Source of the DNA: Rickettsiales bacterium
GTDB lineage: Bacteria; Pseudomonadota; Alphaproteobacteria; Rickettsiales; CANDYO01
NCBI GenBank assembly: GCA_947424995.1
Contig: CANDYO010000020.1
Span: 1 to 18,499, forward strand
Direction of reading: 5' to 3'
Length of the DNA: 18,499 bases
Shown: positions 8,126 through 15,553 of the stretch, piece after piece
How positions within the stretch are numbered: position 1 is the first letter of the stretch
How the letters are laid out: every line of letters begins with the position of its first letter
Notes under the pieces: model-generated
What the model was told of the DNA's origin: nothing
The model's database searches: none
Seen by the model: the letters and a program-made list of their open reading frames with translations, nothing else
Program-made: the position numbers and the translations under genes

Positions 8126-9286
8126 TCACCCTAATTTATCCACATAATCCAAAGCACATCTACTTACTAATTCCATTTGCGCTATAGTTTCTTCTAAATC
8201 ATTTAGCTGCTTAAGTTCAATCTTCTCGAGCATAGCTTCAATCACTTGAGTAATTTGGATAAAACTAATTTTATCCTTTAAAAAAGCATCAACAGCTATT
8301 TCATTAGCCATATTAAAAACTAAAGGGGCATTGCTATTAATAGAATCCAATATGGATTCTAATATCTGCAGAGACTTAAATTTTTGATAGTCAGGGCGAT
8401 AAAATCTAAGCTGACCAATCTTAGCCAAATCAAATTGATTAAACTCATCAAGAGTTGCTCTTTCTGGATAAAACAAAGCATATGAAATAGGAATTTGCAT
8501 ATTATGCGCGCCTAGCTGAGCAAGCATTGATCCATCTTGATAATTCACTATTGCATGAATAATTGATTCTGGATGAATAACTATCTTAACCTGTTCTTTA
8601 GCTAGTGGAAAAAGATAATAAGCCTCTATAACTTCTAGACATTTATTAACTAAACTAGCGCTATCAATCGTAATTTTAGCTCCCATTGACCAATTTGGAT
8701 GCTTCAGAGCTTGGGATTTAGTAACAGATTGCATCTGCTCTAAGCTATATTCTCTAAATGGCCCACCGGAAGCTGTAAGAGTAATGTCTTTAACTAAATA
8801 TGGCCGTTTACTATCAAACACTTGAAATAAACCACTATGTTCAGAATCTACAGGAATAATTTGCACTTGATGCTTTTTAGCTAAATTAGTGATAATACTT
8901 CCTGCACAAACCAAACATTCTTTATTAGCTAAAGCTATATTATTACCAGCTATAATAGCATTTATTGTAGGTAAAATTGCAGCAGCCCCAAGAATAGCCA
9001 TCACGGTTAAATCAACTTTAATCTTAGCTACTTCGCTAATTTTATCTTCAATAACTTGAATATTACTATCTTTAAGATTTACTTTTAACTGATCTATTTT
9101 ACTAGCATCACCTATACAAATATAACTAGGTTTAAGCTCTAATGCTTGCTTTGATAGTAATTCTACATTGCTATTAGCTACTAGAATTTTCAGCTCAAAA
9201 TTATCGGGATTTGCTTTAATAAGCTTAACGGTATTCTCACCTATTGAACCAGTAGAACCAAAAATGGCGATGGTTTTTCTAACCAT
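8126..9286 (-). CDS. dxr: 1-deoxy-D-xylulose-5-phosphate reductoisomerase
   Basis: Converts DXP to MEP with NADPH, the first committed step of the non-mevalonate isoprenoid pathway in the cytosol. The 386-aa product is full length. It shows the NADPH-binding GSTGSIG (10-16), the metal ligands Asp-147, Glu-149 (VDSEHSG) and Glu-218 (NKCLEVIEA), the flexible-loop and substrate residues TASGGPFR (171-178) and HPNWSMG (196-202), and His-244 in the HPESIIHAIV block, corresponding to E. coli Asp-150, Glu-152, Glu-231, His-209 and His-257. All catalytic residues are present, so the enzyme is probably active. The ATG lies two bases after the PBP1A gene's stop, so the two are co-transcribed. Other MEP genes (dxs, ispDFEGH) are not in the window. 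Confidence 0.96.
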   Translation of the reverse strand: MVRKTIAIFGSTGSIGENTVKLIKANPDNFELKILVANSNVELLSKQALELKPSYICIGDASKIDQLKVNLKDSNIQVIEDKISEVAKIKVDLTVMAILGAAAILPTINAIIAGNNIALANKECLVCAGSIITNLAKKHQVQIIPVDSEHSGLFQVFDSKRPYLVKDITLTASGGPFREYSLEQMQSVTKSQALKHPNWSMGAKITIDSASLVNKCLEVIEAYYLFPLAKEQVKIVIHPESIIHAIVNYQDGSMLAQLGAHNMQIPISYALFYPERATLDEFNQFDLAKIGQLRFYRPDYQKFKSLQILESILDSINSNAPLVFNMANEIAVDAFLKDKISFIQITQVIEAMLEKIELKQLNDLEETIAQMELVSRCALDYVDKLG

Positions 9287-9288
9287 AT

Positions 9289-11736
9289 TTAGTAAATTCC
9301 TTCATCTTGAATATCATCTAAGTTAACTTCAGTTGGATCAATTTGTTCATGATCTTCATCAACTGACTCATCATCAAGTCTTTCAGGAGCTGGTAATATT
9401 TGCTTAGGAAGCTCTATGCCAACATCAACTTGAGCTTTATTTTCATCGATAGGAGTATGATAATTTTTACGCTTAAATGCTTCATAAATAGAACCCTCTT
9501 GACTAGTCGTAGGTACCCCAGTCTCGTAATCAATTTTTACCAGTTTTATTCCATCTGGCATTTTAAATGGCTTGTCTGGTTGATCTACTAATGCCTCTTT
9601 CATAAACTCAACAAAAATAGGTTGAGCTACCATCGCTCCAGATGCACGAGCGCCTAAAGTTTTAGGATCATCATAACCCACAAACACACCAACTACTAAA
9701 TCTGGAGTAAAGCCTATAAACCAGGTGTCTTTAGCATCATTGGTGGTTCCTGTTTTACCAGCAATAGTCCGCCCCAACTCTCTAATTGTCACTCCATTTT
9801 TAGTATGCTCAGTCACGCCTTCTAAGATAGAGGTAATTTGATAAGCTGATCTTGGATCAGTAACGTAACCTTGATTATCTTGAATATAAGGTATCGTATC
9901 ATTGGCTGGAATGCAGTTAACACAAGCACGTTGATCATTGCTATAGATTAACTTACCATTCCGGTCTTGAATTTTATCGATTAAACTTGGGGTAACTTTA
10001 CGTCCACCATTAGCGATTACTGCATAAGCATTAGTAAGTCTTAATGGAGTCGTTTCCATCGCACCAAGTACTATAGAATAATATGGCGGCGGGTTATCGC
10101 ATATACCAAAACGCTTAGCAATTTCAGCCACTTTTTTAATCCCTATAGCTTGGGCTACTCTAGCTGTAATAGGGTTTCGTGATAATTCTAGTCCTCTTCT
10201 AAAAGTAAGCGGTCCTTTGAAATCATTATAAAAATTCTTCGGCCTCCATAATGGCAACCCTGGCCCCTGATCTATAGCAATTGGACTATCTAGAAAAATA
10301 CTAGTAGGCAAAATACCATTTTCTAAAGCTGCTAAATAAACAAATGTTTTAAATGCAGATCCAGGTTGACGAATAGCTTGAACGGCTCGATTAAACTTAC
10401 TATTATCAAAGCTATATCCTCCGACTAAAGCTAATACTCTTCCAGTATGAGGATCCATTGCTACTAGAGCTCCATTTATTTTTGGAATTTGCTCTAAATT
10501 ATAATTTTTTTGGGTCTGATTTATATCCACCACAATAACATCACCAGGCTTAAATATATTAGTTAGTTTTTTTCCTGCGACCGCCCATTTACTAGCAGTC
10601 AGATTTAAAATATCTTTACTACCATCAACAAGACCTATATTTACTATTTTATCACTAACACTTAAAATTACTGCATAGCGCCATGGTTTAATATCAAGAC
10701 CATTAAGATTAACTTCAGCTAACTTTTTAGGCCAATTTTCCTCAATAGTAATTTTAGCTACTGGACCTCGGTAACCGCGTTTGCGATCATAATTGATCAA
10801 TCCATTACGCAAAGATTTTTCAGCAATTTTTTCTAATTTAGGATCAAGGCTGGTACGTACCATTAGGCCGCCTTCATATAAAGATTTTTCACCATACATT
10901 TGCGCTATTTTTTGTCTAACTGCCTCTGCATAAAAATCAGCTTTAGCCACTTCATCTCGATCACGATTATATAACTTAATTGGCTGAGCGATTGCGTGCA
11001 GGGCTTCCTCTCTGGTTAAGAAACCTTCTTCGTACATTCTTTGCAGCACCCAATTACGGCGACTAAGTGCGCGTTCAATGTTTTTATGTGGATTAAAATA
11101 GCTTGGCGCTTGTGGCAGCGCAGCTAAGAACGCCATTTCTTCTACATTTAATTCGGTAACTGATTTATTGAAATAATTTAAAGCCGCTGATGCAACTCCG
11201 TAAGATCTAGAACCAAGAAAAATCTGGTTTAAATATAATTCTAATATTTTATCTTTAGAAAAAACTCTAGTAATTCTGAATGAAAGGATAGCTTCTTTTA
11301 CTTTACGATTAATCGATTTTTCATTAGTAAGCAGGAAATTTTTTACTACCTGTTGAGTAATAGTAGACCCCCCCACTAAACTTTTTTTCCCCTGACTCGC
11401 CGCAACAGTATTTTTAATGACTGCTCTTAATATTCCGGTAAAATCTATTCCTGGATGAGTATAAAAATTTTGATCCTCTGCTGATATAAAAGCATTAATC
11501 AACATTTTAGGCATCGCATCTATTGGCAAGAATAATCGATGTTCTTTAGCATATTCTTCTAATAATTTACCATCAGTAGCATAAAATCTAGTTACGATAG
11601 GGGGCTGATATACTTCTAATTGTTCATAGCTGGGCAAATCTTTCGAATTAATATAAAATAGATAAGCAACTCCTAGTCCTGCAAAAAGACATAGGTTAAA
11701 TATCAACCAAAACATCCAGATAAAAAATTGACGCAA
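9289..11736 (-). CDS. mrcA: Class A penicillin-binding protein 1A (bifunctional)
   Basis: Polymerises lipid II and crosslinks the peptides at the outer face of the inner membrane. Order in the 815-aa product: one membrane anchor (about 6-28); a glycosyltransferase family 51 domain with catalytic Glu-87 in SAEDQNFYTHPG, GGSTITQQ (122-129), RKVKEA (144-149) and ELYLNQIFLG (166-175); an OB-like insert (about 320-415); and a transpeptidase domain with active-site Ser-460 and Lys-463 (GSAFK), SRN (519-521) and KTG (661-663). All active-site motifs are intact. The C-terminal 30 residues are strongly acidic. The start is TTG, chosen because it keeps the complete cytoplasmic stub before the anchor and has GGGG eight bases upstream; an ATG at codon 8 is the alternative. 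It is translated together with dxr (2-base gap). Confidence 0.95.
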   Translation of the reverse strand: MRQFFIWMFWLIFNLCLFAGLGVAYLFYINSKDLPSYEQLEVYQPPIVTRFYATDGKLLEEYAKEHRLFLPIDAMPKMLINAFISAEDQNFYTHPGIDFTGILRAVIKNTVAASQGKKSLVGGSTITQQVVKNFLLTNEKSINRKVKEAILSFRITRVFSKDKILELYLNQIFLGSRSYGVASAALNYFNKSVTELNVEEMAFLAALPQAPSYFNPHKNIERALSRRNWVLQRMYEEGFLTREEALHAIAQPIKLYNRDRDEVAKADFYAEAVRQKIAQMYGEKSLYEGGLMVRTSLDPKLEKIAEKSLRNGLINYDRKRGYRGPVAKITIEENWPKKLAEVNLNGLDIKPWRYAVILSVSDKIVNIGLVDGSKDILNLTASKWAVAGKKLTNIFKPGDVIVVDINQTQKNYNLEQIPKINGALVAMDPHTGRVLALVGGYSFDNSKFNRAVQAIRQPGSAFKTFVYLAALENGILPTSIFLDSPIAIDQGPGLPLWRPKNFYNDFKGPLTFRRGLELSRNPITARVAQAIGIKKVAEIAKRFGICDNPPPYYSIVLGAMETTPLRLTNAYAVIANGGRKVTPSLIDKIQDRNGKLIYSNDQRACVNCIPANDTIPYIQDNQGYVTDPRSAYQITSILEGVTEHTKNGVTIRELGRTIAGKTGTTNDAKDTWFIGFTPDLVVGVFVGYDDPKTLGARASGAMVAQPIFVEFMKEALVDQPDKPFKMPDGIKLVKIDYETGVPTTSQEGSIYEAFKRKNYHTPIDENKAQVDVGIELPKQILPAPERLDDESVDEDHEQIDPTEVNLDDIQDEGIY

Positions 11737-11763
11737 CTTATAACCCCGATAATATTTTTATTG

Positions 11764-11778
11764 AACTACATTGTAGTT
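11764..11778. promoter_or_regulatory. Operator-like dyad upstream of the PBP1A gene
   Basis: AACTACA (11764-11770) and TGTAGTT (11772-11778) are perfect 7-bp arms around one base. The near edge lies 28 bases before the TTG start. On the minus strand the dyad contains TACAAT, a good -10 hexamer (five of six consensus bases), though the -35 at 17 bases (gctttt) is poor. A repressor site over the -10 is one reading; a chance AT-rich dyad is another. Confidence 0.35.
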
Positions 11779-11802
11779 AAGTAGTTATCACGAAAAGCTT
11801 GG

Positions 11803-11986
11803 CGTCATTGCGAGGTTTTTGTTTCATTGCTGTAAGCAGGAAGCAAAAACCGTGGCAATCCAGGTAAAAACTATTTATAGCTTCTTTATAAAATATTAAT
11901 GCAGATTCTACGAATCTATTTTTTAACTGGATCGCCACGATACGCGTTTCTCGCAATTGCGGTGAAACACTCCCCTCGCGATGACG
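11803..11986. repeat. Palindromic repeat family B, copy 2
   Basis: Lies in the gap (11737-12073) between the unrecognised 363-aa gene and the PBP1A gene; no coding region is seen in that gap. Outer ends CGTCATTGCGAG (11803-11814) and CTCGCGATGACG (11975-11986) are inverted with one mismatch. Module 1 repeats the plan of copy 1: attgc/gcaat base, GA/GTG internal loop, an 8-bp stem ggtttttg/caaaaacc (11814-11821, 11844-11851), four more pairs, and a tgct/agca apex (11828-11838). Module 2 is decayed: atcgc/gcgat at its base, gtttc/gaaac inside, and cgcaattgcg at its tip. A short hairpin agattc/gaatct (11903-11917) sits between modules, as in copy 1. Confidence 0.85.
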
Positions 11987-12041
11987 TCAATTTTCAATTG
12001 ACTATTATTATATGCTTTACTAATTACTTATAAATTAATCT

Positions 12042-12073
12042 CTTAAAAAAGCAAATTGTATCTGCTTTTTAAG
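12042..12073 (-). terminator. Probable intrinsic terminator of the 363-aa gene
   Basis: Directly beyond the stop codon on the minus strand: cttaaaaagca, a ten-base loop, then tgcttttttaag, giving an A-rich left arm, few G/C pairs and a run of six T in the right arm. The shape is right for a rho-independent terminator, but the stem is weak because it is mostly A/T pairs. Confidence 0.5.
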
Positions 12074-13165
12074 TCAAAACCAACTCATATTATTTAACTC
12101 GTTCACACAAGTATCAGCAGCATCTAACTTGCTTAAATCAAGATCTTTGCAAATATAAATAACTTTAGCTACTTCGCCTAAAAGCAGTGAAGCATTAATT
12201 TTCTCTGGATTGGCTCCTTTAGCCATTATTTTTATATCTATCGGAGCATTTTTTAATCCTGCTTTGACTTGCATCGATTGAGATAAAGCATAAGGCTGAT
12301 CAGTAACTATAGCTATCTTTAATTTAAAATTATCCTGATCAATAGCTTGTATAGTCAATTCATTTCCATAGTCTTCCCATGCTTGGCGAGCAGTATCAGT
12401 GGTATTCGCTCTTTTCCAGACTCCATTTTCTAACTTATCTTTTGCTTCAATCACTGGCTTGAACATAATATCTGGATATTTTTTTTGATACAACTCACTT
12501 GATTTAGCCATCATATCTGCTTCCGTAGGCCAGACTATTCCTAAATCCGTAAAGTGCTTTGTTGCTTGTGCGCGGCAGCGATTGGTTTCATCGGTAAATT
12601 CCTTATCAGTATAATTTTCACGATTATCTCTCATTTCAATTGCTTTAACAAAAATTTCACTGAATTTACTCTCTACTATTATAGTCGCTTTAACTATATC
12701 AATATTTTGCACGACAGCTAATCTTTCTGCTACAAAGCTAGTTGTCATTAACTCATGAATCGGCCATAATTTTCGCTCACTACCTAATAAATACACCTCT
12801 TCAGTAGCACCACTGGTTATGCCATGCGATAATCTTTCTTCTGCAGTAGCTTGAGATGCACCTAGTATAAACTTAATTGAAACATCTTTACCTTCACCAA
12901 TTTCTTCTAAGAAAAAAGATAATTTAGTCAATATTTGAGCTCTAACTTGAGGATCTTTAATCTTATCACTGATCTGTTGTCTTTCTGAACCTTGAGTTAT
13001 AAAACAGGCTTGTAATTGATCATTGTATAAAAATAATGCTTCTCTTGAAGAAGTGGCATTATTTACATCTATACTACAACTAGCAAGACTGATAGCTTCT
13101 AATACAGCTTCTTGCTGAAGCTCATCAAAACCACAAAAATCCATTACTACACTAGTATAAGACAT
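12074..13165 (-). CDS. Unrecognised 363-aa protein
   Basis: I do not recognise this protein. It has no signal peptide or membrane segment, so it is probably cytosolic. It is mildly acidic, with a helical N-terminal half (Glu/Ala/Leu-rich, for example 15-30 and 73-91) and a C-terminal third that alternates short hydrophobic strands with helices (IAIVTDQ at 284-290, IDIKIMAKG at 309-317, VAKVIYICKD at 332-341), which could be an alpha/beta fold. Cys-11, Cys-30 and Cys-54 are in the N-terminal region, with no metal-binding spacing evident. The ATG has only a weak ribosome-binding site (GGA about 8 bases upstream). It appears to be a single-gene unit with its own promoter and terminator. It is divergent from another unrecognised gene at 13402. 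Codon use and base composition look like the neighbours. A lineage-specific rickettsial protein is the most likely description. Confidence 0.85.
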   Translation of the reverse strand: MSYTSVVMDFCGFDELQQEAVLEAISLASCSIDVNNATSSREALFLYNDQLQACFITQGSERQQISDKIKDPQVRAQILTKLSFFLEEIGEGKDVSIKFILGASQATAEERLSHGITSGATEEVYLLGSERKLWPIHELMTTSFVAERLAVVQNIDIVKATIIVESKFSEIFVKAIEMRDNRENYTDKEFTDETNRCRAQATKHFTDLGIVWPTEADMMAKSSELYQKKYPDIMFKPVIEAKDKLENGVWKRANTTDTARQAWEDYGNELTIQAIDQDNFKLKIAIVTDQPYALSQSMQVKAGLKNAPIDIKIMAKGANPEKINASLLLGEVAKVIYICKDLDLSKLDAADTCVNELNNMSWF

Positions 13166-13192
13166 GTTTTTCCAAATAAATTTATTGAGACG

Positions 13193-13232
13193 AATTAACA
13201 GGCACGTTAATTGGTTTACCTGTAAATGTCAA
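13193..13232 (-). promoter_or_regulatory. Promoter with overlapping dyad for the 363-aa gene
   Basis: On the minus strand a perfect TTGACA (13232-13227) is followed after 17 bases by TAACGT (13209-13204), a partial -10. The -10 lies inside a perfect dyad, aattaac (13193-13199) and gttaatt (13206-13212), spacer aggcac, whose near edge is 28 bases before the ATG. A second dyad, tttac/gtaaa (13215-13226), lies between -35 and -10, and gtttc/gaaac (13234-13248) lies just upstream. Overlap of dyads with the core promoter suggests repression; this is inference. Confidence 0.4.
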
Positions 13233-13322
13233 GGTTTCATCAAGAAACAAACCATCTCTCAATATTTATTTTATGATAAAATTCTTTACACCGCTTAAAA
13301 AATTTATAAAACAACTTGACCT

Positions 13323-13350
13323 TTGATTAATTTTAGTTAATTTCTGTAAT
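13323..13350 (+). promoter_or_regulatory. Possible promoter for the 13402 gene
   Basis: TTGATT (13323-13328), 16-base spacer, TGTAAT (13345-13350), placed about 50 bases before the ATG at 13402. The match is moderate and the region is very AT-rich, so other placements are possible (for example TTGACC at 13316). A good ribosome-binding site, AGGAG at 13388-13392, precedes the ATG with nine bases between and supports that start. Confidence 0.35.
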
Positions 13351-13401
13351 ATTATCCTTAAATTTAAGATATAAAAATAATATAAACAGGAGTGATAGAA
13401 C

Positions 13402-13977
13402 ATGACTATTAAAATTCGCGATATAGGTGGATACATAAAATTTTTAGCAAACTGCAAATCTAAAATAGCTCAAATGACTGCATGCATCTATGCTCAAAAT
13501 ATAGCTAAAAATGCTGGCCTAAATATAGCTAAAATGGATGGTTCTTATGTTAGCTCTTTTAAAAACGAAGCAGGTGACAACATAAAAGTATTATTTACTT
13601 ACAAAGAAGGTTATACCGCAAAATATGATACAGTGTACCATAATAGCTCTCTTCATTCACATTCTCAACCATCTAAAAATATGGATAAAGATCTAAATTT
13701 ATGCATAGATAAGTTAGGAGAAATCATCGATAACGCCCATTATTCTAAGCAAAAAGCCCTTTCTGTTGCAAGCTTTATCACAAACTTGTTAAATGAACAG
13801 GATAAATTTTTTGCCCAACTTTGGCAAGGTGACCTTGAGCTAAATACATCTTATCGCATTACAGGCGAGGTTCTGGCGTCAGGAACTAGAATTCAAATGG
13901 CAATATTTAACACAGAGGGAGTTAATACAGAGTCTCCCCGTCAAAATGCATTGAGCCCTTATAAAACAAGGATTTGA
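13402..13977 (+). CDS. Unrecognised protein truncated by an insertion sequence
   Basis: I do not recognise this protein. No signal peptide or membrane segment is seen; the visible part is a soluble, Lys/Asn/Ser-rich sequence with Cys-18, Cys-28 and Cys-101 and a His-rich patch (YHNSSLHSHSQ at 79-89). A strong AGGAG ribosome-binding site fixes the start. Codon 177 (bases 13930-13932) is the first codon inside the left inverted end of the insertion sequence, so only residues 1-176 belong to the original gene and the last 15 (ESPRQNALSPYKTRI) are read from the element. On the far side of the element (15585 onward) there is no continuation of a reading frame, only repeat DNA, so the missing 3' part has been lost or the gene was near its end. 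Whether the product is functional is unknown. It is divergent from the 363-aa gene. Confidence 0.7.
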   Translation: MTIKIRDIGGYIKFLANCKSKIAQMTACIYAQNIAKNAGLNIAKMDGSYVSSFKNEAGDNIKVLFTYKEGYTAKYDTVYHNSSLHSHSQPSKNMDKDLNLCIDKLGEIIDNAHYSKQKALSVASFITNLLNEQDKFFAQLWQGDLELNTSYRITGEVLASGTRIQMAIFNTEGVNTESPRQNALSPYKTRI

Positions 13978-13990
13978 TATTATAATTTTG

Positions 13991-14042
13991 TTGCAAAATC
14001 CATAAGAAAATGCTATAAATATGGTGTAAACCTTATGGATTT
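13991..14042 (+). promoter_or_regulatory. Transposase promoter nested in an inverted repeat
   Basis: TTGCAA (13991-13996), 17 bases, TATAAA (14014-14019) with an extended TGC just before it forms a good promoter; transcription would begin near 14026. Around it, aaatccataag (13996-14006) and cttatggattt (14032-14042) are perfect 11-bp arms ending 10 bases before the ATG. A transcript entering from the upstream gene would contain both arms and fold over the start region; the element's own transcript would lack the left arm. No Shine-Dalgarno sequence is seen before the ATG. Confidence 0.55.
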
Positions 14043-14051
14043 GTGTAAAAA

Positions 14052-15380
14052 ATGCCAATAGAAAATATCACCCCATCCCAAAATCAAGGACGTCTTTTTG
14101 AAGAAAGATTGTCTAAAAAACTAAACCCAAAAAACAAACTTTATTGCCTAAGAGATTTAATCAATTGGTCTGAGCTAGAAGAGAAAGCTCTTTCTCATGT
14201 TGAGATTAAGCAATTTGGTAGAAACAGAAAAGATCATAGAGTAATGTTAGCTTTGTTGATGTTGCAAGCCATGTACAATGGTTCTGATAGTTTTACTGAG
14301 TCAGAATTAATGGAAAATATGTATTGGCAGTATTTTTGTGGTTACGAATATCTAGTCAAAGATCCAGAAATGTCAGAGGCGAGCATTAGAAGATTCCGTA
14401 ATGTAATTGGTGAAAATGGCTATAATGAAATTATGAAGGAGCTGCTTCGCATAGGAATAAAAGTAGGCGCGCTCAAAAAAAAAGACTTGGAATCGGTGAT
14501 TGTTGATACTACGGTACAAATTAAGAATATCAAACATCCACATGATGCGTATTTAATGGAAACGGCGCGTGAGAAAATTGTAGAGCTATGCAAGCGTTTA
14601 GAGATTAGTTTAAATGAAACTTATGCCAAATCTTTTAAAAAGAACACCATCCAACTATGGAAATATAGCCGAGATAGTAAAGTTAAAAAACGTTGGAAGA
14701 CCTTAAAAAAACTAAAAACTCTACTTGGTCGCTTGATCAGAGTATGTGAGCGAGGTATAGCAAGTGCAGCAATTTCTTTATCTGCCGTTGATCAAGACAT
14801 TTTAAATAGAGCTATTAAAATCCATGCCCAATCAGTATTGAAAAAACTTGAAAAAGAGGAATATAAAAAAGAGAATGACGTTTTATATAGCTTTCATGCG
14901 CCTGAAGTTGAGTGCATTGGCAAAGGCAAGCTAAACAAGCCATACGAATTTGGTAATAAAGTTGGTATTGCTGTAAGTGGTCGAGGCAATTTTATAGTAG
15001 CGATCAAGTCCTTTCATGGGAATCCTTACGACGGTCACACGCTAAATCAAACGATAGAAAGCTTACGAAAAATAGTTGATGAACCTTTACAAAAAGTGTT
15101 TGTTGACCTGGGTTACAGAGGTAGTAATTTTAGCGAGAAGAGCAAGATTTATACGCCTTACACGAAGAAAAAATTATCAAAAGAAGACAAGTTGATGCAA
15201 AAGCGCCGTAGCGCAATTGAACCAATTATCGGTCATTTAAAGAATTTTTGTCGGATGGGACGAAATTATTTAAAAGGTAAAACAGGTGATATAATAAATC
15301 CAATCATCTCAGCAATTGGTCTAAACCTGCGTCGAATAGCTAATTGTTTAGCTATAATGCCTGAACGCCGAACCACCTAG
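14052..15380 (+). CDS. IS5-family DDE transposase
   Basis: Catalyses cut-and-paste movement of the surrounding insertion sequence. The 442-aa product has an InsH-like N-terminal domain (about 12-100, including LALLMLQAMYNGSD at 67-79 and QYFCGYE at 93-99). An RNase H-like catalytic core follows, with Asp-152 (IVDTTVQ), Asp-352 (FVDLGYRG) and Glu-390 (RRSAIEPIIGHLK). The R-x3-E-x6-K signature around the last residue is present (Arg-386, Glu-390, Lys-397), and DGHT (327-330) precedes the second Asp. About 200 residues separate the first two acidic residues, including a basic helical insertion (about 175-275). All three catalytic residues are present and no frameshift is seen. The subgroup cannot be fixed by eye. 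The frame stays open for 59 further codons after the TAG stop (see findings). Confidence 0.93.
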   Translation: MPIENITPSQNQGRLFEERLSKKLNPKNKLYCLRDLINWSELEEKALSHVEIKQFGRNRKDHRVMLALLMLQAMYNGSDSFTESELMENMYWQYFCGYEYLVKDPEMSEASIRRFRNVIGENGYNEIMKELLRIGIKVGALKKKDLESVIVDTTVQIKNIKHPHDAYLMETAREKIVELCKRLEISLNETYAKSFKKNTIQLWKYSRDSKVKKRWKTLKKLKTLLGRLIRVCERGIASAAISLSAVDQDILNRAIKIHAQSVLKKLEKEEYKKENDVLYSFHAPEVECIGKGKLNKPYEFGNKVGIAVSGRGNFIVAIKSFHGNPYDGHTLNQTIESLRKIVDEPLQKVFVDLGYRGSNFSEKSKIYTPYTKKKLSKEDKLMQKRRSAIEPIIGHLKNFCRMGRNYLKGKTGDIINPIISAIGLNLRRIANCLAIMPERRTT

Positions 15381-15517
15381 AAACCAAGAATTCCAGCCTC
15401 ACTCAATAAAACAATTAAAAATTGTTATCCAAAAGCCCTACAAAAAATTGGCTATAAATACCAACTTCAAAACAAATTTAAAGAAAAATTTGATAGAATC
15501 GCATTTAGAAATAAAAA

Positions 15518-15553
15518 AGGTGGAATTTATAAAAAATTACCACCTAATTTTTT
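15518..15553 (+). terminator. Intrinsic terminator at the right end of the IS
   Basis: Stem aggtggaattt (15518-15528) with aaattaccacct (15534-15545), one bulged A, five-base loop, followed by aattttt with six T (15548-15553). It is a convincing rho-independent terminator for the transposase transcript, inside the element and 15 bases from its right inverted end. Confidence 0.7.

Noticed and set aside
13996..14042. The 11-bp inverted repeat as the end of a second, nested insertion sequence
   Set aside because: No matching copy of this arm occurs near the right side of the transposase gene, whereas GAGTCTC ends at 13930 and 15584 match each other and enclose a sensible IS length.
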